From: Pseudomaricurvus sp. HS19
Lineage (GTDB): Bacteria; Pseudomonadota; Gammaproteobacteria; Pseudomonadales; Cellvibrionaceae
Assembly (NCBI RefSeq): GCF_009857815.1
Contig: NZ_WVVW01000011.1
Location: 62,001 to 126,000, forward strand
Direction of reading: 5' to 3'
DNA: 64,000 nt
The translations under genes were made by a program, and so were the position numbers. Below are positions 47,824-57,130 of this stretch, piece by piece. The notes under the pieces are model-generated. The model was given only the letters and a program-made list of their open reading frames with translations, had not been told where the DNA came from and did not search any database. Position 1 is the first letter of the stretch; every line of letters begins with the position of its first letter.

Positions 47824-48301
47824 GATTGTTATCATCCTCACGAGGCTTTGTGTCGCTATTATTGCCGGAGAAACCGGTGGCTTCCAACGACTTGTTCTCA
47901 TCGCCATCACCAGCGGGCTGCGGCCGGAGCAGTAAAAGGCTGCAAACGGTGTAAAACCCGCGCAGTGCCTTGACTTGACGGGGGTTGGATTGCGACAATG
48001 CCGCTCTTCACTAGATGGCCCGTAGATTGCTACCGTACCCTCGGTTATTGGTCTGCACCCATGAACAAATTACGTGGTGCAGGCATCTACCTCCGCAAGC
48101 TATCCGCTTGCAGAACCATCCCGTTAGCCTGGGCGCGTCCACCAACGCGGCCAGCCCGCTGCGCCGCAGAGTTATCCCACAGGCGGTGTATTCGGGCAAA
48201 CTTTAGCCATTTTGTCATTGAGCCCGGCCACGGTCTGACGTGGATCGGTCCTCCCCCTTTTGGGGTTTGGCAGTCACATTATTGAGTTAAGGGGAACACA
48301 G
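47824..48301. other. Divergent gap and long leader before ilvI
   Basis: A 478-base gap. A possible promoter at 47970-47999 would give an ilvI leader of about 300 bases. The leader contains CCCCTTTTGGGG near 48254 and several GC-rich dyads, but I saw no convincing attenuator T-run and no branched-chain-rich leader peptide. Confidence 0.5.
47970..47999 (+). promoter_or_regulatory. Candidate sigma-70 promoter of ilvI-ilvH
   Basis: TTGACT (47970-47975), 18-base spacer, GACAAT (47994-47999). Confidence 0.42.
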
Positions 48302-50038
48302 GTGGAAATGCTTTCCGGCGGCGAAATGTTAATTCGCTCCCTCCAGGAAGAAGGTGTTGATCTGATCTTCGGTTATCCCGGCGGTGCGGCGCTGCATATT
48401 TACGATGCGCTGTTCCAGCAGGACAAGATTACGCACATTCTGGTTCGACACGAGCAGTGTGCCGCCCACGCGGCAGACGGCTATACCCGCGCTACCGGCA
48501 AGGTAGGCACGGTACTGGTGACCTCCGGTCCCGGTGCCACCAATGCCATTACCGGTATCGCCACGGCGTTTACGGATTCCATCCCCATGGTGGTGATCTC
48601 CGGCCAGGTGCCTGCCGAGAAAATCGGTGAGGATGCCTTCCAGGAGACCGACATGGTGGGTATCTCGCGTCCGATCGTAAAGCACAGCTTTATGGTCAAG
48701 CACGCCTCCGAGATTCCGGCCATTATCAAAAAGGCCTACTACATCGCCAATACCGGCCGTCCCGGCCCGGTGGTGGTTGACGTGCCCAAGAGTACCGTGA
48801 ATCCGGCGGAGAAGTTTCCTTACGACCCGCCGAAGAAGGTCAAGCTGCGCTCCTATACGCCCATCAGCAAGGGTCACACCGGCCAGATCAAAAAGGCCGT
48901 AGAGATGCTGCTGAAGGCCAAGCGCCCGGTGATCTACTCCGGTGGCGGTGTGGTGCTGGGCAATGCCAGCGAACAGCTCACTGAACTGGCCCACAAACTG
49001 AACTTCCCGGTGACCAACACCCTGATGGGGTTGGGCGCGTTTCCCGGTAACGACAAGCAGTTTATTGGCATGCTGGGTATGCATGGCACCTTTGAGGCCA
49101 ACACGGCGATGCACCACAGTGACCTGATCCTGGCCATTGGTGCGCGTTTTGATGACCGGGTGACTAACACCCCGGGCAAGTTCTGCCCCAACGCCAAGAT
49201 CATTCATATCGATATTGATCCGGCCTCCATCTCCAAGACCATCGCTGCCGATGTGCCTATCGTGGGCGCCGTGGACAGCGTACTGGCAGAGATGCTGGAG
49301 CTGCTGAAAGAGTCCAAACAGAAGCCGGACGAGAAAGCCCTGGCCTCCTGGTGGAAGCAGATCAACGAGTGGCGTGAGCGTCACGGTATCTACACGGCTT
49401 CGCGTTACAACACCGAAGGCGACATGATCATGCCGCAGGACGCCATCAAGGCGCTGTACGAAGTCACCAATGGTGATGCGGTGGTCTGTTCCGACGTAGG
49501 CCAGCACCAGATGTTTGCGGCCCAGTACTACCTCTTCAACCGTCCGCGTCAGTGGGTTAACTCTGGTGGTCTCGGCACCATGGGCTTTGGCCTGCCGGCG
49601 GCCATGGGTGTGGCCTGCGCCATCCGTGACAAGGATATCGTGGTTGTTACCGGTGAGGGTTCCATCCAGATGTGTATCCAGGAGCTCTCCACCCTGCGCC
49701 AGTACGGCCTGCCGGTGAAGATCGTCTGTCTTAATAACCAGGCCCTGGGCATGGTGAAGCAGTGGCAGGACATGGTGTACGACAGCCGCTACTCGCAGAT
49801 CCACTACGAAGATTCGCTGCCGGATTTCTGCAAGCTGATGGAAGCCTACGGTCACGAGGGTGTGGAGATCTACACCAAGGATGAGCTGAAGCCGAAGCTG
49901 GCGGAAGCCATGGCGAAGAAAGACAAGACAGTCTTTATCAACATTCATGTTGACCCATCCGAGCACGTTTACCCCATGCAGGTTGCGCCGGACGGTTCCA
50001 TGCGGGATATGTGGTTAAGCAAGACGGAGCGCACCTGA
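48302..50038 (+). CDS. ilvI: Acetolactate synthase, large subunit
   Basis: Catalytic subunit of the thiamine-diphosphate and FAD enzyme that makes acetolactate and acetohydroxybutyrate for valine, leucine and isoleucine. The 578 residues begin VEMLSGGEMLIRSL, with the cofactor Glu in VRHEQCAAHAADGY, and later the ThDP-metal motif GEGS...CLNN. The GTG at 48302 is preceded by AAGGGGA; upstream readings lack homology. ilvH follows after 2 bases. Confidence 0.96.
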   Translation: MEMLSGGEMLIRSLQEEGVDLIFGYPGGAALHIYDALFQQDKITHILVRHEQCAAHAADGYTRATGKVGTVLVTSGPGATNAITGIATAFTDSIPMVVISGQVPAEKIGEDAFQETDMVGISRPIVKHSFMVKHASEIPAIIKKAYYIANTGRPGPVVVDVPKSTVNPAEKFPYDPPKKVKLRSYTPISKGHTGQIKKAVEMLLKAKRPVIYSGGGVVLGNASEQLTELAHKLNFPVTNTLMGLGAFPGNDKQFIGMLGMHGTFEANTAMHHSDLILAIGARFDDRVTNTPGKFCPNAKIIHIDIDPASISKTIAADVPIVGAVDSVLAEMLELLKESKQKPDEKALASWWKQINEWRERHGIYTASRYNTEGDMIMPQDAIKALYEVTNGDAVVCSDVGQHQMFAAQYYLFNRPRQWVNSGGLGTMGFGLPAAMGVACAIRDKDIVVVTGEGSIQMCIQELSTLRQYGLPVKIVCLNNQALGMVKQWQDMVYDSRYSQIHYEDSLPDFCKLMEAYGHEGVEIYTKDELKPKLAEAMAKKDKTVFINIHVDPSEHVYPMQVAPDGSMRDMWLSKTERT

Positions 50039-50040
50039 CA

Positions 50041-50532
50041 ATGAGACATATTATTTCTGTACTCATGGAGAATGAGGCCGGAGCTTTGTCGCGGGTTGTG
50101 GGTCTGTTCTCCCAGCGCGGCTACAACATTGAGTCACTCACCGTGGCGCCCACCGAAGACGCGACCCTGTCGCGCCTGACGCTGACCACCATCGGCGACG
50201 ATCACAAGATCGAGCAGATCACCAAGAACCTCAACAAGCTGATTGATGTGGTGAAACTGGTGGACCTGACCGAGGGCCAGCACATCGAGCGTGAGCTGAT
50301 GCTGATCAAGCTGAAGGCGGTGGGCTCCCAGCGCGCCGAGATCAAGCGTTGTGTGGATATCTTCCGCGCCCAGATCATCGATGTCACCAGCTCGGTCTAC
50401 ACTGTGCAGGTAACCGGCACCAGCGACAAGCTGGATGCCTTTGTGCAGGCAGTCGGTGATGCGGTGATTCTGGAGGTGGTACGCACCGGTGTTTCCGGCA
50501 TCGCCCGCGGCGATAAGGTCTTGCGCCTTTGA
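50041..50532 (+). CDS. ilvH: Acetolactate synthase, small regulatory subunit
   Basis: ACT-domain subunit that activates IlvI and confers valine feedback. The 163 residues start MRHIISVLMENEAGALSRVVGLFSQRGYNIESL, the classical ACT fold, followed by the IlvH C-terminal domain (about 85-160). The length matches IlvH of E. coli rather than the shorter IlvN. It begins 2 bases after the ilvI stop and ends at a clear terminator. Confidence 0.97.
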   Translation: MRHIISVLMENEAGALSRVVGLFSQRGYNIESLTVAPTEDATLSRLTLTTIGDDHKIEQITKNLNKLIDVVKLVDLTEGQHIERELMLIKLKAVGSQRAEIKRCVDIFRAQIIDVTSSVYTVQVTGTSDKLDAFVQAVGDAVILEVVRTGVSGIARGDKVLRL

Positions 50533-50571
50533 GGCTGTGACAGATGGCGCCGTCAGGCGCCTGAGCAGTGC

Positions 50572-50599
50572 AAAAGCCCGGTAATCACCGGGCTTTTTT
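50572..50599 (+). terminator. Terminator after ilvH
   Basis: AAAAGCCCGGT (50572-50582), AATC loop, ACCGGGCTTTTTT (50587-50599). Confidence 0.92.
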
Positions 50600-50648
50600 G
50601 TGGGGTCTGTCTGGCGACAGGCCCGGGGCCCAGAGCAGGGGAGAGCGG

Positions 50649-51839
50649 GTGTTGTCCGATCTTGATGACCGATTCCGGCAGTTGGACCGGGTGCTGGCAC
50701 AGACTGCGCGCTGGTGGCAGCCGCAGCTGTTCCATTCCCGGCACTGCCCCTGGCGACAGGCTGCGCCGGACCTGGCTGAGGCGCTGGAGCGGTTGTCGGA
50801 TGAAGAACTGTCGAACCTGCAGGCGCAGCCCGGGGAGCTGCAGGCCTGGTTGCACCCCTGGTTGCCGGAGCTGGCCCTGCTGTCAGAGCTGGAGCGGGTC
50901 CCGGCCTGCAATCATTCCCTGCCATCCCCGTCAGCCCGGTTGGAGGTGGGGGTGCCCGGGCGCAAGTGGCAGCAGCTGCAGCATTTTGCCGCCGCCTGGC
51001 AGGGCGGCAGCGAGCCACTGCTGGAGTGGTGTGCCGGCAAGGGGCACCTGGGGCGCCTGTTGGCGCAGCAGTGTGGCTGTGCGGTCACCAGCCTGGAGTG
51101 GCAGGAAGCCCTCTGTGGGGAGGGGCAACAGCTGGCGCAGCGCCACGGGCTGCAGCAGCAGTTTGTCTGTGGCGATGCCCTGCAGGCGGCCAGCGGTGAG
51201 TTGTTGGCCCTGCATCCCCAGGCGGTGGCGTTGCACGCCTGCGGTGACCTGCACCGGGCCCTGTTACAGCACTGGTGCAGCAGTGACAGCCTGCGTTTGG
51301 GGCTGGTGCCCTGTTGCTACCACCTGACGGCGGACAGTCTTTATGTCGGGTTGTCGGCGGCGGCGCGGCAGGCGCAGGTGCGGTTGCGACGGGTGGATCT
51401 GAGCCTGCCGCAGCGGGAGACCGTGACGGCCGGTGAGGGGCAGCGTCAGCGCCGTCACACGGAGATGGTGTGGCGTATGGCATTTGACGAGTGGCAGCGG
51501 GAGCAGCGCGGTTGGGATGTCTATCTGCCGGTGCCCAGTGTTCCCTACAGCCTGTTAAAGGGCGAGTTTACGGATTACCTGCGACTGATGGCGGCCCGCC
51601 GGCACGTACCGGTCACGGGCGGGGTGGATGCTGAACTGTGGCTGCAGCGCGGTGCGGAACGCTATCGCAAATTGCAGCGCTGGGAGCTGGTGCAGCAGCT
51701 GTTCCGGCGGCCGCTGGAGTTGTGGCTGCTGCTGGACCGGGCGCTCTACCTGCAGGAGAGCGGTGCCCGGGTGTCCCTGCTGGAGTTCTGTCCCCGGGAG
51801 CTGACGCCCCGCAACCTGATGCTGCTGGCGGAGCGCTGA
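50649..51839 (+). CDS. Methyltransferase-like protein with PCCYH motif
   Basis: 396-residue protein with a Rossmann-type methyltransferase core: EWCAGKGHLGRLLA fits the SAM-binding motif I, VTSLEW the second acidic motif, and LGLVPCCYHLTAD resembles the PCCYH motif of the GSTCD/METTL25-like methyltransferases. The N-terminal 110 residues are helical and rich in Trp, Leu and Gln. Substrate unknown. The GTG at 50649 follows GGGGAGAG; reading further upstream would run into the ilvH terminator. Its stop is 5 bases from the end of the convergent transporter gene. Confidence 0.75.
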   Translation: MLSDLDDRFRQLDRVLAQTARWWQPQLFHSRHCPWRQAAPDLAEALERLSDEELSNLQAQPGELQAWLHPWLPELALLSELERVPACNHSLPSPSARLEVGVPGRKWQQLQHFAAAWQGGSEPLLEWCAGKGHLGRLLAQQCGCAVTSLEWQEALCGEGQQLAQRHGLQQQFVCGDALQAASGELLALHPQAVALHACGDLHRALLQHWCSSDSLRLGLVPCCYHLTADSLYVGLSAAARQAQVRLRRVDLSLPQRETVTAGEGQRQRRHTEMVWRMAFDEWQREQRGWDVYLPVPSVPYSLLKGEFTDYLRLMAARRHVPVTGGVDAELWLQRGAERYRKLQRWELVQQLFRRPLELWLLLDRALYLQESGARVSLLEFCPRELTPRNLMLLAER

Positions 51840-51844
51840 GGCGA

Positions 51845-53344
51845 CTATCGGGCGGCGGTTTTCCTTTGCCGTTTGCGGGGTTTCAGCAGCAGGCTGGGGA
51901 GCATGGTGGCCAATATCAGTACACCGCTGGCGATAAAGGTATCGTGGAAGGCCTCGGTCAGCGGTTGCGCCACCCCTGTGGCTGTGTGCAGGTCCAGCCG
52001 GTAATCCAGGAATACACTGGTGAGGTTGACCCCGAAGGCGCCCCCCACCTGGCGGGTAAAGTTGATGGTGGCGGAGCCGTGGGTGAGCTGCTGTTGCTCC
52101 AGTGTGGTAAAGGCAGACATGCTCAGGGCGGGCATGGCCACTGCCATACCAATGCGTCCCAATACCAGCCACCAGCAGATAGTCACCAGCGCCGTGGTAC
52201 TGTCGGCCCACTTCATGATGTAGAACGAGATGCCCAGCAGCAGCATGCCACTGAGGATCATCCAGTGTGGCGGCAGTTTGTCACTCAGGTTGCCGCACAC
52301 CGGAAATGCCAGTCCCAGGATGATGCCTGCCGGCAGCAGCGCCAGGCCTGCGTCGATGGGGCTCATGCCCATGGCGGTCTGCAGGAACAGGGGGATCAGG
52401 TACATGCCGCCAAACAGCGCGCCGCCGTAGAGGAAGGTAATGCCGCCGGCGACACAGAAGTTGCGGTTCTGGAACAGCCCCAGGTCCATCAACGGGCTGT
52501 CGGTATGGCGTTGCCGCAGGTAGAACAGGGTGGCGGTAACCAGCGAGCCGGCCAGGCAGGTCAGCGTTGACCAGTGCTGCCAGCCCTGGCGTGAGCCGCT
52601 GTTAAACATGAGCAGCAGCAGGGAGACCGCCAGGCTCAGCCAGATCAGGCCGGTCCAGTCCAGGCGGCCCACCTTTTCGTTCTTGTCCGGGCCCGGCAGG
52701 TAGAGCAGCGCCAGCGGCAGGCTGATCAGCGACAGCGGCAGGGGCAGGAAAAACACCGAGCGCCAGCCCAGGTGCTCCACGGCAATGCCGCCAAAGTAGG
52801 GGCCTACGGCCGGGCCGAATACCGCCAGGATACCGAAGATGCCCATGGCGAAACCCTGTCGCTCGGCCGGGAAAACCCGTGTCATCACATACATGGCCAC
52901 CGGCAGGAAAAAGCCGTAGGCCAGCCCCTGGACGATACGGGCAGCAATCAGGATGCCGGCATTGGGGCTGGCACCGCACACGGCGGAGCTGACCAATACC
53001 ACCAGGCTGGACATGATAAAGGTGTCGCGGGTGCCGAAACGGCGCAGGCACCAGCCGGACATCAGCATGCTTACGGTGGCGCTGGCGAGATAACCGGTGG
53101 CCAGCCATTGGGCTTCACTCTGGGATATGCCAAACGCCGTCATGATGGGCGGGATGGCCACATTGACGATGGTGGAGAGCAGCATCACCGCGATGGTGCC
53201 GGCGCCGACCGCGGCAATGGCCAGCAGGCGGTAGCGCTCGCCGTAGCGCTGAAACAGGGATTCAATGGACTCCTGGTTGCCTTTGGCGAGCCAGTGAGAC
53301 GCAGTGTCAAAAAGTGCCAATGGAGTACCTCGGCCAATTAGCAT
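51845..53344 (-). CDS. MFS efflux transporter, DHA2 (EmrB-like) family
   Basis: Drug:proton antiporter-like protein, 499 residues, with about 14 transmembrane segments. Typical DHA2 motifs include STIVNVAIPPIM in helix 1, ATGYLASATVSMLMSGWCLRRFGTR (motif A region) and QGLAYGFFLPVAMYVM. No EmrA-like membrane-fusion partner is encoded alongside. The N-terminus is uncertain: an ATG at 53344 or a TTG near 53323 following GAGGT. It is downstream of and co-directional with the marR-like gene, so it is likely the target of that repressor. Confidence 0.85.
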   Translation of the reverse strand: MLIGRGTPLALFDTASHWLAKGNQESIESLFQRYGERYRLLAIAAVGAGTIAVMLLSTIVNVAIPPIMTAFGISQSEAQWLATGYLASATVSMLMSGWCLRRFGTRDTFIMSSLVVLVSSAVCGASPNAGILIAARIVQGLAYGFFLPVAMYVMTRVFPAERQGFAMGIFGILAVFGPAVGPYFGGIAVEHLGWRSVFFLPLPLSLISLPLALLYLPGPDKNEKVGRLDWTGLIWLSLAVSLLLLMFNSGSRQGWQHWSTLTCLAGSLVTATLFYLRQRHTDSPLMDLGLFQNRNFCVAGGITFLYGGALFGGMYLIPLFLQTAMGMSPIDAGLALLPAGIILGLAFPVCGNLSDKLPPHWMILSGMLLLGISFYIMKWADSTTALVTICWWLVLGRIGMAVAMPALSMSAFTTLEQQQLTHGSATINFTRQVGGAFGVNLTSVFLDYRLDLHTATGVAQPLTEAFHDTFIASGVLILATMLPSLLLKPRKRQRKTAAR

Positions 53345-53381
53345 GGGTGTCAGGTGTGGGTGCCGGGCGCGCCGGCTGTGC

Positions 53382-53861
53382 TCAATCGCTGCTGTCGGAG
53401 GCGGGTGCCGACAGCTGCTGGCGAATACCCAGCAGGTTGTTTTGTACCCGGTCCAGCAGGTTGGTCAGTGTTTCCACTTCCCCGGGCGTCAGCCCATCGA
53501 CACACTGCTGCCGCAACTGCAGGGCCTGCTGCTCAATAATAGGCAACAGCGGCGCGGCTGCCGGTGTCATATAGACCCGCCGTACCCGGCGATCCCGCTC
53601 GTCTGCCCGGCGCTCAACCAGGCCGTTCTGCTCCAGCTTGTCCAGCAGTGTGCCGAGGGGGGCTTTCTCCATCAGCAGGCGCTCCGCCAACTCCGACTGG
53701 GTGGGGCCATTGCCGTGGTTCAGGTGAGCGATAACCCGCCACTGGGAGGGGGTGAGGCTGATACCGTCAGCGCGCAGGTTGCGGAACAGGGTGGCACTGA
53801 AAAAGCGGTGAATATTGGCTACCAGTGTGGGAAAGCCTGCCGGGGGTGGCTGTGATGGCAT
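53382..53861 (-). CDS. MarR-family transcriptional regulator
   Basis: Winged-helix regulator, 159 residues. The DNA-binding domain spans about 45-110 (SLTPSQWRVIAHLNHGNGPTQSELAERLLMEKAPLGTLLDKLEQNGLVERRADERDRRVRRVYMT), with the Asp/Arg wing typical of MarR. The ATG at 53861 has GGAA 8 bases upstream; longer readings enter the promoter. It lies between a co-directional transporter gene 37 bases downstream and a divergent one. A 16-base palindrome just upstream is a candidate operator. Confidence 0.88.
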   Translation of the reverse strand: MPSQPPPAGFPTLVANIHRFFSATLFRNLRADGISLTPSQWRVIAHLNHGNGPTQSELAERLLMEKAPLGTLLDKLEQNGLVERRADERDRRVRRVYMTPAAAPLLPIIEQQALQLRQQCVDGLTPGEVETLTNLLDRVQNNLLGIRQQLSAPASDSSD

Positions 53862-53888
53862 GCCTGAATATTCCGTAACAATAATTAA

Positions 53889-53904
53889 AGTAACATATAT
53901 TACT
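53889..53904. promoter_or_regulatory. Candidate MarR operator
   Basis: AGTAACATATATTACT is a palindrome with one mismatch pair, 28 bases upstream of the marR-like start and between divergent genes. Its AT-rich inverted-repeat form and length fit MarR-family sites. Confidence 0.45.
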
Positions 53905-54013
53905 ATTTTGTCCGCGGGCTCGCAATCCGGCTGTGGTTTGGTGGCCGCGGAAAACGCATCTGCGGTAAAAATCCGGTAGAATGTCGCCCTTTCTTCAGGC
54001 TTTGGAAGTATCT

Positions 54014-55381
54014 GTGAGCGGTTTTTCCCCATCCTTTGAGCGGCGTGCCGTGGTGTCGCTGGCCAGTCTTTATGCGTTTCGCATGTTGGGCCTGTTCATG
54101 GTGCTGCCGGTACTGGTCCTCTATGGCGGGGATTACGAAGGTGCCACGCCGGCGCTGTTGGGGCTGGCGCTGGGAGCCTACGGGTTCAGCCAAGCACTGC
54201 TGCAGATCCCCTTCGGCATGCTTTCCGACCGTCTGGGGCGCAAGCCCATTATCGCGCTGGGGTTGCTGATCTTCGCCGCCGGATCGGTGGTGGCGGCTAC
54301 CGCTGACAGTGTCTACGGGTTGATTCTTGGTCGCTGCCTGCAGGGTGGCGGTGCCATTGCCAGTGCCATCATGGCGCTGGTGGCGGATCTCACCAATGAC
54401 GCCAGCCGTACCAAGGCCATGGCCAGCATCGGGGCTTCCATTGGTATCTCCTTTTCGGTGGCGCTGGTACTGGGCCCGCTGCTGGCCGGCTTCGGTGGTT
54501 TGCCGCTGCTGTTCTGGGCAACCGCCGGACTGGCGCTGGCCGGTCTCTGGATCCTCCTGCGCCTGGTGCCGAGCCCGGTGGGTGCCGCCGGTGGCCACCG
54601 GGAGGCGGGTGCGGTGCCGCAGCTGTTTGTTTCCACGCTGCTGAATCGTGAACTGCTGCGCCTGAATGTGGGCATATTCACGCTGCATTTTGTGCTGATG
54701 GCCTGCTTTCTGGTGTTGCCCGGGATTCTGGAGAGTTCGATTGGCATCGCCCGTACCGATCACTGGATGGTCTACCTGCCGCTGCTGTTGCTGGCGTTTA
54801 TAGCCATGGTGCCGTTCATCATCATTGCCGAGAAGCGCCAGAAGATGAAGCCGGTGTTCCTGGGCGCCATAGCCCTGTTGGGCTTGAGCCTGGCAGGCAT
54901 GTCCCACTGGCAGCAGCCGGTACTGTTCCTCCTGTTGCTCTTTACATTCTTTATTGGATTTAACCTGTTGGAAGCCACCCTGCCATCGCTGATGAGCAAA
55001 ATGGCGCCAGCCGGCGGCAAGGGTACCGCCTCCGGGATTTACGCCACCTGGCAGTTTCTGGGGGCCTTTGCCGGAGGTGCCTGTGGCGGCTGGCTGCAGC
55101 AGCATTATGGCGGTAGTACCGTGTGGCTGGTGGGTGCCGGTTTGATCGCCTGCTGGTGGTTGCTGGCCAGTTTTATGCCGCCGCCACGTCACCTTGCCAG
55201 TGTGCAGGTGCCGCTGACCGCAGCCGCCATGCCGTTTGCATCGGCGCGGCTGGCGGCACTGCCCGGGGTCGTAGAGGTAGTGCTGATCCGCGAGGAGTGT
55301 GCCGCCTACCTGAAGGTGGATCCCCGCCACTTCCATCCGGAAAGTGCGGCCAGCATCGACTGGGCCGCCGAGGCCGTCTGA
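54014..55381 (+). CDS. MFS transporter, YajR-like
   Basis: Major-facilitator protein, 455 residues, with 12 transmembrane segments and a C-terminal soluble domain (about 390-450, ending LKVDPRHFHPESAASIDWAA) that matches the YAM ferredoxin-like domain of YajR. Motif A is SDRLGRKPII. I choose the GTG at 54014, with GGAAG 7 bases upstream; it yields a start close to E. coli YajR. An in-frame ATG at 53981 overlaps TAGAAT, a likely -10. Location directly before ssb is shared with Pseudomonas. Confidence 0.85.
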   Translation: MSGFSPSFERRAVVSLASLYAFRMLGLFMVLPVLVLYGGDYEGATPALLGLALGAYGFSQALLQIPFGMLSDRLGRKPIIALGLLIFAAGSVVAATADSVYGLILGRCLQGGGAIASAIMALVADLTNDASRTKAMASIGASIGISFSVALVLGPLLAGFGGLPLLFWATAGLALAGLWILLRLVPSPVGAAGGHREAGAVPQLFVSTLLNRELLRLNVGIFTLHFVLMACFLVLPGILESSIGIARTDHWMVYLPLLLLAFIAMVPFIIIAEKRQKMKPVFLGAIALLGLSLAGMSHWQQPVLFLLLLFTFFIGFNLLEATLPSLMSKMAPAGGKGTASGIYATWQFLGAFAGGACGGWLQQHYGGSTVWLVGAGLIACWWLLASFMPPPRHLASVQVPLTAAAMPFASARLAALPGVVEVVLIREECAAYLKVDPRHFHPESAASIDWAAEAV

Positions 55382-55564
55382 TACACACCACTTCCGTGCT
55401 CCAACCTTTTTCGGGGGTGGTTGTCATCCGGTTGCTGGTGTAGCATCGACCTTTATATCTGGCGTGACGCCAACGGCAGTCAGGCATACAGATTTCAGTA
55501 CTTTTAGCGGGTGGCAGGTGGTTGGCCGGCCAACCCGTTTTGCATATACCAGGAGAGGCAGGAT

Positions 55565-56146
55565 ATGGCGCGTGGCGTTAATAAAGTGATATTGGTTGGT
55601 AACGTGGGGCAGGACCCGGAAATGAAGTACATGCCCAGTGGCGGTGCTGTGACCAATGTCAGTATTGCCACCTCCGAGCAGTGGAAAGACAAGCAGACCG
55701 GCCAGCCACAGGAGCGTACCGAGTGGCACCGTGTCGTGTTCTTCAATCGCCTGGCGGAGATCGCCGGCGAATACCTGCGCAAGGGCTCCAAGGTCTATAT
55801 CGAGGGTTCCCTGCGTACCCGCAAGTGGCAGGACCAGAGTGGCCAGGACCGTTACACCACCGAGATTGTGGCCGGCGATATGCAGATGCTCGACAGTCGT
55901 GGTGACGCCGGTATGGGTCAGGGCGGTGGTTACGCGCCAGCCGGACAGCAGTACGCCCCCCAGCAGCCTGCTGCCATGGGTAACCCAGGTATGAACCAGG
56001 CGCCCGCCCGCGCGCCGATGGGCGGCGCTCAGGCGCCCGCGCCCCAGCAGTCTTATGCCCAGCCGCAGCGCCAGGCTCCCCAGCAGGCTCCAGCGCCTCA
56101 GGGTCCGCAAGGCTTTGATAATTTCGACGACGATATTCCGTTCTGA
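55565..56146 (+). CDS. ssb: Single-stranded DNA-binding protein
   Basis: Tetrameric protein that coats single-stranded DNA in replication and repair. The 193 residues have an OB fold (1-110) opening [19 protein letters not shown], a long Gln/Pro/Ala/Gly-rich linker (115-180), and the acidic tip DDDIPF that recruits partner proteins. The ATG at 55565 has GGAG 14 bases and GGCAGGA 2-9 bases upstream; an earlier in-frame ATG at 55511 adds a non-family extension. Confidence 0.97.
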   Translation: MARGVNKVILVGNVGQDPEMKYMPSGGAVTNVSIATSEQWKDKQTGQPQERTEWHRVVFFNRLAEIAGEYLRKGSKVYIEGSLRTRKWQDQSGQDRYTTEIVAGDMQMLDSRGDAGMGQGGGYAPAGQQYAPQQPAAMGNPGMNQAPARAPMGGAQAPAPQQSYAQPQRQAPQQAPAPQGPQGFDNFDDDIPF

Positions 56147-56227
56147 CGGAAGCTGTTTCATCAAAACCGGCGACCGGCGTTCTGCGGGTCGCCACAATTC
56201 CGGTGTTCCTCGCGCGGTTAATGTTGA

Positions 56228-57130
56228 GTGGCCAGTAAAATTCTTATAACCGATGCCTTCTCCTCCCTTGGGCAGGCCATCTACAGTGCCTTTGAACACT
56301 CTCCCTACTCGGTGCTGACACCGACCCGCAGCAAGCTCGACCTGCAGGCAGCGGATGCTGCTGCGCTGGTGGATTACATCCGCCGTCACGATGTGGCAGT
56401 GATCATCAATACCTTCGGTTGGAGCGAAGAACCTACGGTGGAGGATCAACGCGCCCTGGTGACGGTTGCCGGGGTGGTGGCGAAGGCGGCCAGCGAGACC
56501 GGTTGCATTGTCATGCACATCTCCAGCTACCGGGTATTCGGCGGCGAGAACAAGTCCAGCTATGACGAAGAGGATGTGCCCTCGCCCCTGAGCACTGCCG
56601 GTGAGGCTTTCCTGCAGGCAGAATCCCTGTTGTCGGATCAGTTGCAGCGTCTGGTTTGCCTGCGCCTGAGCTGGGTTATTGACACCCTGGGAGACTCCAT
56701 CTTTTCCTCGTTGTTGGGGCAGCTGAGTACCACCGGGCCGGAATTGCAGGTCACTCACCAGCGCCGCGGGGCACCGGTAAGCACCATGGAAGTTGGCTGG
56801 GTGTTGCTGGGCATGGTGAATCAGTTGCTGTGCGGGGCTGACAACTGGGGGGTCTTCCACCTGGCCTCCAGTGACACCTGCACCTCTGCCGAGTTTGTGG
56901 AGGCACTGGCGGATGTACTGGAGCGGGAAGGTGAGTTGCGCCGCCAGTGGCAGCTGCAGCAGCTGTCAACGGCGCAGCTGGAGACGCAGCAGGAGCCGGA
57001 CAGCTCCGTCCTTACGGTGCGACGCTGTCGTGACAATTTCGGTTATCAGGCGCGCAGCTGGCGGCAGGGACTGACCGCACAGGTGCGCTCCTGGCTGCAG
57101 TTGCAAAAAAGGCTGCAGGCCGAAGCCTAG
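56228..57130 (+). CDS. RmlD-like sugar-nucleotide-binding protein, probably non-catalytic
   Basis: 300-residue protein of the extended short-chain dehydrogenase (RmlD/NAD-epimerase) group. The Rossmann start is KILITDAFSSLGQAI rather than a full GxxGxxG, and the ISSYRVFGGENKSSYDEEDVPSPLS segment mirrors RmlD. Where RmlD has the catalytic Tyr-x-x-x-Lys, this protein reads STAGEAFLQAE, so both residues appear to be lost. No rhamnose genes are nearby. It may have a regulatory or binding role. GTG start with a weak ribosome site; an overlapping ATG at 56221 is out of frame. Confidence 0.72.
   Translation: MASKILITDAFSSLGQAIYSAFEHSPYSVLTPTRSKLDLQAADAAALVDYIRRHDVAVIINTFGWSEEPTVEDQRALVTVAGVVAKAASETGCIVMHISSYRVFGGENKSSYDEEDVPSPLSTAGEAFLQAESLLSDQLQRLVCLRLSWVIDTLGDSIFSSLLGQLSTTGPELQVTHQRRGAPVSTMEVGWVLLGMVNQLLCGADNWGVFHLASSDTCTSAEFVEALADVLEREGELRRQWQLQQLSTAQLETQQEPDSSVLTVRRCRDNFGYQARSWRQGLTAQVRSWLQLQKRLQAEA

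Noticed and set aside
48015-48206. ilv leader peptide (MARRLLPYPRLLVC...)
   Set aside because: Only a few Leu/Val codons, 63 codons long and no terminator/antiterminator pair, so it does not look like a classical attenuator peptide.
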